From assembly GCA_041662605.1 (NCBI GenBank), contig JBAZSD010000022.1, forward strand, positions 1 to 64,000: a stretch of 64,000 nucleotides of DNA, read 5' to 3'. Positions 45,501 to 52,546 of the stretch are shown here, piece after piece (the first letter of the stretch is position 1; the number at the start of each line of letters is the position of its first letter). Origin of the DNA: Desulfomonilaceae bacterium. GTDB lineage: Bacteria; Desulfobacterota; Desulfomonilia; Desulfomonilales; Desulfomonilaceae. The notes below the pieces were generated by a model. The model searched no databases, had not been told where the DNA came from, and saw nothing but the letters and a program-made list of their open reading frames with translations. The translations under genes and the position numbers were made by a program.

Positions 45501-45685
45501 GCAGACAATGTTTGGTCGAGATTCTGCGGATCAACCCTAATGCAAGGGTTGTTATTGCGAGCGGTTATTCCGAGACTGGACCGGTTAATGGCGTCATGGC
45601 GGCCGGAGCAAAGGGTTTCATCCAAAAACCTTATAGCATGAGACAACTCCTGACTACCGTCCGTCAGATACTCGACAGGAATTGA
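42533..45685 (+). CDS. Hybrid histidine kinase E (REC-PAS-GAF-2xPAS-HisKA-HATPase-REC)
   Basis: A 1050-residue kinase with receivers at both ends. Order: receiver 1 (Asp57 in LLDLGLPDMDG), PAS about 140-245, a GAF domain about 255-410 (HYKADSVQDFLDHALEEAL; TVPVFIGDRIVAVVGVANK), PAS about 422-545 and 555-665, HisKA His691 (GGIAHDFNN), HATPase about 785-910, receiver 2 (Asp982 in ILDLIMPVMDG). An N-terminal receiver lets it be an acceptor as well as a donor, so it may receive phosphate from another array kinase. Its 3' end and the following junction duplicate those of kinase B. Confidence 0.92.
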   Translation: MKNKDTTTILIVDDQIPALHGMSRIMRGAGYETLEANNGIDCLKLAAEHKPDLILLDLGLPDMDGREVCKRIKSDPETADVYVVLVSSAQIGSDHQAEGLEHGADGYIARPIPNRELLARVNAMLRLKYAENRLRESEEQFRGMFEKHSAVMLLIEPVTGRILDANKAAERFYGYTASQLCSMSIHEINMAPLDEVETQRNLVSQEQRLANGEVRTVEIHSSLIEKKETPVLFSIIHDITAQKRAEEEALRNEARLEKIVDILHYKADSVQDFLDHALEEALELTQSKLGYIYHYYEDREEFVLNTWSKDVMKECSIAEPQTVYQLEKTGIWGEAVRQRQPIVVNDFEAPNPLKKGYPEGHAPLRRYLTVPVFIGDRIVAVVGVANKESDYDQADILQLTLMMDSVWRGVDRLQAEEALRESEERFHTLFENANDAIFLVDNVKFIECNAKTVQMFGCVEKEDIVGHTPMEFSPEKQPDGLASLEKALKYISAALNFNPQTFYWKHVRKDGSPFDAEVSLNALILNGKVQIQAIVRDISERKRSEQDLREAEERMSLLIESAPIAIRIATQGRYSYVNPAFLNLFGYDCPEEIEGLPVEALYVEKGKRLITERNENRAMGLDVDPHYRVTGIRKDDAHIDLEAWGSQISYQGQRSTLRFLIDVTESNALRAQLLQAQKMEAIGTLAGGIAHDFNNLLQTVLGYSDFMLQRKKEGEHDYTDLQKIYKAGKRGADLVKSLLTFSRKVETRYVPVDLNQEITQVRHLLSRTIPKTIKIDLHLSGDLESIKADPSQVGQVLMNLGVNARDAMPDGGILSIETANVKLDKEYCSSHLEAMPGSYALLTFSDTGQGMSRKTLSHIFEPFFTTKERGKGTGLGLANVYGIVKQHNGHIMCYSEPGHGTTFKIYIPSIHTEKDSGAPPKETAIPRGTETILLVEDDDEIRELGAGLLNEFGYKVIIAGNGREALKTYEREGASISLIILDLIMPVMDGRQCLVEILRINPNARVVIASGYSETGPVNGVMAAGAKGFIQKPYSMRQLLTTVRQILDRN

Positions 45686-45744
45686 CAGGAAAAACTTACA
45701 TGCAAGACCAGGACAAAACCAGGGAACAGCTAATCGAGGAATTG
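45679..45744 (+). repeat. Duplicated gene-junction repeat, copy 2
   Basis: Second copy of the 66-base repeat described at 37400-37465, spanning the end of kinase E and the start of kinase F. The flanking C-termini of kinases B and E are also highly similar, so the repeat is part of a larger duplicated block. Confidence 0.85.
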
Positions 45745-48700
45745 GGCGAAATGCGCCTCAAGCTTGCTGAATTCGAGGCTGCCGAGAGCAAGACTGTAGG
45801 CTCCGGAAAACTCCTCCGAGAGAGTGAAGGATTACGGGAGGGCGAGCAAAATCTAATCGGAAACCTATCCAGTCTCCTTTCTCCTTACTACGCAATAGAG
45901 CAGGAAGAATTTGGTAATGTCATCGATATTCAAAAGATCCAGGCCCTCATGGATGACTTTTATAAACTCACGGATATTGGAATTGCCATTCTTGACTTGA
46001 AGGGGAACATCCTGGTCGCCACTGGATGGCACGATATCTGCGCCAAGTTCCATCGGGTCCATCCGGAAACGCAACATAATTGTCTTGAAAGCGATCTCTA
46101 TCTAACAAAGAACGTCAAGGAAGGCGAATATCTCTTATACAAATGTAAGAACAACATGTGGGACGTTGTTACGCCCCTCTTTATGGGCGGAAAGCACGTG
46201 GGCAATATTTTTTATGGACAGTTTTTGTTTGAGGATGAAGCCCCTGATTTAGAAGTGTTTGACTCACAGGCTGAGCGGTACGGGTTTGACAAGTCTGAAT
46301 ACCTTGCTGCCCTTCAAAGAGTTCAAAGGTGGAGTACTGAGAAAATTGCAGACTTGATGAACTTTTACTCTAAATTGGCATCCACGATCGGCCAACTGAG
46401 CTACAGTAACCTTAAACTGGCGAATGCGCTCATCGAGACCAAGATTGCGGAGGAGGCTCGGCGTGAGAGTGAAGAACGCAATCGCAGCCTGATTGAGCAT
46501 CTTCCGCAACGTATTTTCGTCAAAGACCGCAATTCAGTCTACCTTTCCTGCAACAGAAACTACGCCTCAGACCTTGGGCTTACTCCGGAACAGATAATAG
46601 GCAAAGACGATTTCGCTTTCCATTCCCCCGAACTGGCTAGAGCGTTCCGTACCGACGACCGAACTTGTATGTCTACCGGTATGACAAAGGACCTTGAAGA
46701 AACCTATCAACTCTCCGGTCAAGACCGTTGGGCGCATACCGTCAAAGTGCCTTATCGCGACAGGCAAGGACAAGTCATTGGGGTGCTGGGGATCTATGAA
46801 GATATCACCGATCGTAAGCAGGCGGAAACAGCATTGCGAGAAAGTGAGAACCACTTTCGGTCGCTGGCGGAAACCACCCCTGATGCGCTTGTCGTGTATG
46901 ATGATCTGGGAAGAGTTACTTTTATAAACAAGGCGTTTGAAGAACTTTACGGTTGGTCCGTGGAAGAATTGGCCGGTAAGCCTATAACCAATTTTGTGCC
47001 TCCCTCTGCGGAAGCGATCACTAAACAAATATGGGAAAGGACCCTCCGTGGTGAGAAAGCCGTATTCGAAACTCAGCGGTGGACCAGAGAAGGCAAGGTT
47101 TTGGATCTTCGGATCTCGACCGCCATACTGCGCAACATGGACGGCAAACACACTGCCAGCATCGTGATCCATCATGACATAACCGCCAGGAAGCGTGCAC
47201 AGGAAAAACTTCACAATAGTGAACGGACCGTCAAAACCATTCTGGCGACTTCGCCAGTTGGGATAGGGCTTATTCTGGACAGAAAATTAAAGTGGGTGAA
47301 TGACGCATGCTTGAAGATGCTTGGTTTTGAAAACCAAAAGGAGATCGTAGGTCAAAGCACCAGAATTTTTTATCCTTCCGAAGAAGAGTATGAGCGTGTG
47401 GGACGCGATCTATATACTAATTTGCAAAGAGGAAAGATTGCGGAGACTGTCAGCAGGTTTATCCGAAAAGATGGATCTCTTTTTGACGTTCGTATACGGA
47501 TAAGACATGTTGATCCTTCATCGTCAGAGAACCTGATGATATTTGTGACCACCGACATTACCGACCAGTTACGTGCTGAAAAGGAAAAAGAAGCTCTTAA
47601 AACTCAGCTCTTCCAATCCCAGAAAATGGAAGCCCTTGGCACGCTGGTCGGTGGGATCGCCCACGACTTTAACAACATGCTTCAGATTGTGCTTGGCTAT
47701 TCCCAGATTCTGTTGGAAGGCAAGCAAAAAGCTGAACAGGGCTACAGGGAACTTCAAACTATAATTGAAACATGCCAGGGAGGGGCGGATCTGGTCAAGA
47801 AGTTACTCGCTTTAGGCCAACAAGGCCAGGCCACCCCAGTCCCATTGGATCTCAATCATCAAGTCAGTCAATTGACCACGCTAATATCTCGAACCCTCCC
47901 TCAGATAGTTCAATTTGATCTCGATCTGGCGAATGGTCCAGCCACGATTCTGTCAGATCACGCTCAGATAGATCAACTTGTCATGAGCCTCGCCATTAAT
48001 GCCTCAGAAGCAATGCCGAACGGCGGAGCGCTGAAGATTTCAACCAGTGCTGTTTCATTGGATGATGATTACTGCAAGTCCCATCTCGAAGCCAATCCAG
48101 GCGCTTATGTGATGCTTTCCGTTAGAGATAACGGTTGCGGAATGGACAAAGAAACACTCACCAGGATATTTGATCCGTTCTTTTCCACAAAAGAAAGGGG
48201 CTCCACGAGGGGAACGGGACTTGGGCTTTCTGTGGTACGGGGGATCGTGCGGCAGCAGGGCGGCCATGTAACCTGTGAGAGTGAGCCAGGCAAAGGAACC
48301 GAATTTAAGGTTTACTTTCCGTCTAACGAAAAACCACTGATGCCGGCTAAAATGGTTGAACCTCAAGTCCAATCAGGCACACCGGAAACAATTCTCGTAG
48401 TTGAGGATAATATTCCGGTCGCTGAGTTGGAGGAACGGTTTCTGGCAAGCGATGGTTACACTGTCATTGTGGCTGCCAATGGGAGGGAGGCTCTTGACAT
48501 TTATCAGACGAGAAAGGGTCAGATATCACTGGTAATTCTCGACCTTCTGATGCCGGAAATGTCCGGCAGAGACTGTTTAATGGAACTACTGAAGATTGAT
48601 CCGTCAGTAAAGGTACTCATAGCAAGCGGTTATTCTCCGAGCGATGAGCTACACGGAGAGATAAGTCCCTTTGTTAAGGGGTTTGTGCATAAACCGTTTG

Positions 48701-48750
48701 GGATGGCTCAACTTTTGGACTCAGTTGCGACAGTTTTGCGAGGTAAATAG
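45700..48750 (+). CDS. Hybrid histidine kinase F with PocR domain (PocR-3xPAS-HisKA-HATPase-REC)
   Basis: A 1016-residue kinase. After the shared N-terminal helix (DKTREQLIEELGEMRLK) comes a PocR-type ligand domain at about 72-235, recognisable by GIAILDLKGNILVATGWHDI and cysteines in NCLESD and YKCKNN. PocR domains are thought to bind hydrocarbon or propanediol-like ligands. PAS domains lie at about 260-375, 385-500 and 505-625. HisKA His655 is in GGIAHDFNN, the HATPase includes DPFFSTKERGSTRGTGLGLS, and the receiver Asp948 is in ILDLLMPEMSG. ATG 45700 is preferred to the TTG at 45682. A decayed relative is at 33.5-33.9 kb. Confidence 0.91.
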   Translation: MQDQDKTREQLIEELGEMRLKLAEFEAAESKTVGSGKLLRESEGLREGEQNLIGNLSSLLSPYYAIEQEEFGNVIDIQKIQALMDDFYKLTDIGIAILDLKGNILVATGWHDICAKFHRVHPETQHNCLESDLYLTKNVKEGEYLLYKCKNNMWDVVTPLFMGGKHVGNIFYGQFLFEDEAPDLEVFDSQAERYGFDKSEYLAALQRVQRWSTEKIADLMNFYSKLASTIGQLSYSNLKLANALIETKIAEEARRESEERNRSLIEHLPQRIFVKDRNSVYLSCNRNYASDLGLTPEQIIGKDDFAFHSPELARAFRTDDRTCMSTGMTKDLEETYQLSGQDRWAHTVKVPYRDRQGQVIGVLGIYEDITDRKQAETALRESENHFRSLAETTPDALVVYDDLGRVTFINKAFEELYGWSVEELAGKPITNFVPPSAEAITKQIWERTLRGEKAVFETQRWTREGKVLDLRISTAILRNMDGKHTASIVIHHDITARKRAQEKLHNSERTVKTILATSPVGIGLILDRKLKWVNDACLKMLGFENQKEIVGQSTRIFYPSEEEYERVGRDLYTNLQRGKIAETVSRFIRKDGSLFDVRIRIRHVDPSSSENLMIFVTTDITDQLRAEKEKEALKTQLFQSQKMEALGTLVGGIAHDFNNMLQIVLGYSQILLEGKQKAEQGYRELQTIIETCQGGADLVKKLLALGQQGQATPVPLDLNHQVSQLTTLISRTLPQIVQFDLDLANGPATILSDHAQIDQLVMSLAINASEAMPNGGALKISTSAVSLDDDYCKSHLEANPGAYVMLSVRDNGCGMDKETLTRIFDPFFSTKERGSTRGTGLGLSVVRGIVRQQGGHVTCESEPGKGTEFKVYFPSNEKPLMPAKMVEPQVQSGTPETILVVEDNIPVAELEERFLASDGYTVIVAANGREALDIYQTRKGQISLVILDLLMPEMSGRDCLMELLKIDPSVKVLIASGYSPSDELHGEISPFVKGFVHKPFGMAQLLDSVATVLRGK

Positions 48751-48810
48751 AATGACACCCACTGAGAAAACCATCGCAGGTGCTACCAAACATGAGGCGC
48801 GAGCATTAAA

Positions 48811-51636
48811 ATGAGCCCAGTAATGGGATTAATAAATAACGCCGCTCTGTTAGTCGCCCTGGGAGTCTTGCTCGATCTTGTCTTGCGAATGAAACCGTCG
48901 AGTAAGTTGTGGACTCGTATTTTTACCGGAGTGGCTTTAGGAGCTATAGGCGTCGCCATCATAATGAACCGGTGGTCGTTTGGCGACGGAATAATTTTCG
49001 ATACCAGATCCATTATCTTGAGCCTCGGAGGTTTGTTTTTCGGGGCGGTTCCCACCGTTATCGCAATTGCAATTATCGGGGTTTTTCGAGTCTACGTCGG
49101 TGGGGCTGGGATGTGGATGGGATTAGGTGTCATCCTGACATCAGGCGTTATAGGTATACTTTGGAGGTATCAACGTAGAAATCGTCTAGCAGAGATTGGC
49201 TGGATAGAATTGTTAATTTTTGGCCTGGTCGTCCACATCGCTATGATTCTATGGACGATCTCTCTCCCTGGACAGCATGTTCAAAAAGTGATCTTGAGCA
49301 TAAGTTTTCCTGTCCTTGTCATATACCCCCTGGCTACTGTACTCCTGGGCACCCTTCTTTCAGGCCAACTGGCCCATCGTCAGGTTCAGAAGGCCCTCGA
49401 AGAATCTGAACAAAAGTATCGGATGTTGGCGGATGGGGCTATGGAAGGAATACTCGTCGCTCAGGACGGAATGTTAAGGTTTGTCAATCCCAGGGCTTTG
49501 GAAATAATTGGATATTCTGAGTCAGAGTTACTAGATACCCCTTTCACCAATTTCATCCATCCCGATGATAGAGAAACAGTTCTCAGCCGACATTACCGGC
49601 GGCTAAAAGGTGAGATCCTTCCAAGCCGTTACCCAATAAGGATTTTAGCCAGGGACGGCGTTCAGAAATTTGTTGAAATTGATTCAGGAATGATCACATG
49701 GGAAAAGAAACCCGCCACAGTTGTTTTCTTAACGGATATTTCCGAGCGCAAGTCGGCAGAGGAGGCGCTACAATTAAGTGAAGTTCAGAAATCCGCCATT
49801 CTAAATGGGATCACCACTAATATCGCATTCGTAAACGACAAGCTCGAAATACAGTGGGCCAACAAAATCTCTGCGGAATCGGTTGGAAAATCGCCGGAAG
49901 AAATGATTGGCGCTACCTGTCACTCATTGTGGGCTAACCCCGAGCGTCCTTGTGAAAACTGCCCAACAATGAAGGCTTTTAAGACGAAACAATCTGAAGA
50001 AACAATTATGACCACACCGGACGGGCGGATTTGGAATGAAAGGGGAGAACCGGTATTCGATGATAGAGGAAATCTAATAGGTGTCGTGGAATTAGCGCAG
50101 GACATCACTGAATACATGCGGCTCAGTGAGCAGGAGAAGCTGCTGGTCAAAGCTGTTGAGCAGGCTGCAGAGGGTGTACTCATAACTGACGCTACGGGGA
50201 TAATTCAATACGCTAACCCCTCTGAAGAGACCATCAGTGGATATAGTCGCCATGAACTTCTCGGGCAGACTCCCGATATTTTCAAGAGTGATAAACATGA
50301 CGAGAATTTTTACAGGAATATGTGGGAGACCATTAACGCTGGAAAAGTATGGACAGGGAGGTTTATTAACAAGAGAAAAGATGGGACTGAATACCATGAA
50401 GACGCCACCATCTCGCCAGTTTACGATAAGTCAGGGAACCTGACGAACTTCGTGAGTGTGAAACACGATGTAACTAAACATATTGAGCTTCAGGAACAGC
50501 TATTCCAGGCCCAGAAGATGGAAGCCATAGGAACTCTAGCGGGTGGTTTTGCTCATGACTTCAACAACAAGCTCCAGGTCATTGCAGGTTACGTGGACTT
50601 GATTTCTTTCAACAAAGATCTGCCGGCGTCGGTAAAAATGGACCTGGGAGTTATAAAGCAAACCGTTGATAGTAGCGCTCAACTGATTAAAGGGATGATG
50701 GTGTTCAGTAGAAAAACGAGCGTCAGGCTTGAACCATTAAACCTTAATAAACTTGTTGCGCAGCTTCACACTATGATAGCTCCAGTCATGCCCAGGATGA
50801 TAGACATCGACCTCGTTATGCCCGATGACCTTTGGACCATTAACGCCTCCCCTTCTCAAATTGACCAGATATTAATGAACCTTGCGGTAAATGCGAGAGA
50901 TTCCATGCCGGACGGTGGGAAGCTAACGATACAAACTCAAAACACGATACTGGATGAAGAGTTCTGCCGCCCCTACCCTAACACAAAGCCTGGCCGATAC
51001 GTTCTGCTCTCAATGACTGATACCGGGAAAGGCATGGACCACGAGACAGTAAAGCATATTTTTGAACCGTTTTTCACGACCAAAGCAGAGGGCAAAGGAA
51101 CAGGACTTGGTCTCTCCGTTGTTTACGGCATAGTAGAAAAGCATGGCGGTAAGATCATTTGTAATAGTCAACCGTCCGAAGGCGCTACATTCAAGATCTA
51201 CTTTCCCGCAACAGAAGAAGTTCCGGAAGAACAATATTCCGAGAAAAAAGAGCCGCCCAAGGGACATGGAGAGACCGTACTTATAGTTGACGATGAGCCG
51301 AATATCACCGAACTGGCCTCTCGAATATTGGCGGAAGCCAATTACGTTGTCATTGCCGCTTCAAATGGGAAAGACGCCTTAGGGCTTTATGAAAAACATC
51401 ATGAAGCAATTAGACTGGTTATCCTGGATCTCATAATGCCGGGGATCGATGGGAAACACTGTCTTCAAGAATTACGGAACATGGACCCGAATGTTAGGGT
51501 CCTTATTGTCACAGGAGAAACCAGGCAGGGGGTGGCAGAGGAATTGAAGGACGCAGGAGCCAAGGATTTTATCGGTAAGCCGTTTGACATACCCCAACTT
51601 TTTGAAAAGATCCGGAAGATTATTGACGAAGATTAA
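48811..51636 (+). CDS. Membrane hybrid histidine kinase G (LytS-like 5TM-3xPAS-HisKA-HATPase-REC)
   Basis: The only membrane-bound kinase of the plus-strand array. Residues about 5-190 form a LytS/YehU-like multi-helix domain (MGLINNAALLVALGVLLDL; DTRSIILSLGGLFFGAVPT; FRVYVGGAGMWMG). PAS domains follow at about 200-312, 322-435 (with the Cys pair RPCENCP) and 445-560, then HisKA His582 (GGFAHDFNN), HATPase about 680-800 and a receiver with Asp873 (ILDLIMPGIDG). Typical LytS proteins sense envelope state or small metabolites such as pyruvate; the ligand here is unknown. The third PAS closely repeats one in kinase B. Confidence 0.92.
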   Translation: MSPVMGLINNAALLVALGVLLDLVLRMKPSSKLWTRIFTGVALGAIGVAIIMNRWSFGDGIIFDTRSIILSLGGLFFGAVPTVIAIAIIGVFRVYVGGAGMWMGLGVILTSGVIGILWRYQRRNRLAEIGWIELLIFGLVVHIAMILWTISLPGQHVQKVILSISFPVLVIYPLATVLLGTLLSGQLAHRQVQKALEESEQKYRMLADGAMEGILVAQDGMLRFVNPRALEIIGYSESELLDTPFTNFIHPDDRETVLSRHYRRLKGEILPSRYPIRILARDGVQKFVEIDSGMITWEKKPATVVFLTDISERKSAEEALQLSEVQKSAILNGITTNIAFVNDKLEIQWANKISAESVGKSPEEMIGATCHSLWANPERPCENCPTMKAFKTKQSEETIMTTPDGRIWNERGEPVFDDRGNLIGVVELAQDITEYMRLSEQEKLLVKAVEQAAEGVLITDATGIIQYANPSEETISGYSRHELLGQTPDIFKSDKHDENFYRNMWETINAGKVWTGRFINKRKDGTEYHEDATISPVYDKSGNLTNFVSVKHDVTKHIELQEQLFQAQKMEAIGTLAGGFAHDFNNKLQVIAGYVDLISFNKDLPASVKMDLGVIKQTVDSSAQLIKGMMVFSRKTSVRLEPLNLNKLVAQLHTMIAPVMPRMIDIDLVMPDDLWTINASPSQIDQILMNLAVNARDSMPDGGKLTIQTQNTILDEEFCRPYPNTKPGRYVLLSMTDTGKGMDHETVKHIFEPFFTTKAEGKGTGLGLSVVYGIVEKHGGKIICNSQPSEGATFKIYFPATEEVPEEQYSEKKEPPKGHGETVLIVDDEPNITELASRILAEANYVVIAASNGKDALGLYEKHHEAIRLVILDLIMPGIDGKHCLQELRNMDPNVRVLIVTGETRQGVAEELKDAGAKDFIGKPFDIPQLFEKIRKIIDED

Positions 51637-51652
51637 CAGGGAGGCGATTTTC

Positions 51653-52398
51653 ATTTCCGCCTGCCGGGATTTGAATCTGGACTGGGACGCCCTTTGCAAA
51701 CTGAACTATTGCGGCTGCGGCGAATAGCCAGGTCCTATGCAAGTCATCTCTGGGCCCTTCGGCCGAGAACGGCTACACGCTTCCAGGCTCCTCCAGCAAA
51801 GCGTGTCAAGAAGGAAATAGAGACCTTTCTTGAATGGTACAACTCTGAGACAGGTGTGGAAATGTTGCTTAAGGCTGGAGTGGCTCATCTTTGGTTTGTT
51901 ACCATCCATCCTTTTGACGATGGAAACGGGCGGATTGCCAGGGCAATTACCGATCAGACGCTCGCATGTTCGGAAAAAAGTTCTCAGCGCTTTTATAGCA
52001 TGTCCGCTCAAATCCGAAGGGAACGAAGCGCATATTACGATGTCCTTGAAGCGGCCCAAAAGGGTGATCTCGACATCACGAACTGGCTGGAATGGTTTGT
52101 TGGTTGTCTTGACGCTGCCCTGGATGGCGCTGAAATAACTTTAGGGGCCGTGCTTAAGAAGGCCCATTTTTGGGAAACGCATTCGGGCGAAAGTTTCAAT
52201 GTCCGACAGCGCATCGTTCTAAATCAGCTAATTGACGGTTTTCAAGGCAAGCTCACATCTTCCAAATGGGCGAAACTTGGAAAATGCTCCCAGGATACGG
52301 CTCTTCGCGATATAGATGATCTTATTCGGCGAGATGTATTAACGAGAGACACCCCCGGCGGTCGAAGCGCCGGCTATTCGCTCAAAGATATTGTGTAA
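51653..52398 (+). pseudogene. Fic family protein, N-terminally degraded
   Basis: The C-terminal 230 residues are a good Fic domain with the intact AMP-transferase motif HPFDDGNGRIAR and the C-terminal winged-helix of the DUF4172-type subfamily (LTSSKWAKLGKCSQDTALRD). The N-terminus is broken: a piece DLNLDWDALCKLNY lies in one frame and ends at TAG 51725, a conserved MQVISGPFGRERLH lies in another frame from 51737, and the continuing frame begins EAPPA-like after that. Around 80-100 residues normally present are missing. A start at about 51694 could give a shortened product, but it lacks a good ribosome site. Probably a dead Fic gene; residual expression is possible. Confidence 0.75.
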
Positions 52399-52546
52399 AT
52401 AGGACCTTTGTAACAGTCTATAGCATCGGGCTTTTTGCGTTAATAGACTGATATTGCCAATGAATAACTTGAAAAGTATCGGCGTTCCTGCCATAGACGG
52501 TTTGGCGACAAGAATCTGGACCGCCCGCGGCGCCTGGGAGAACATC

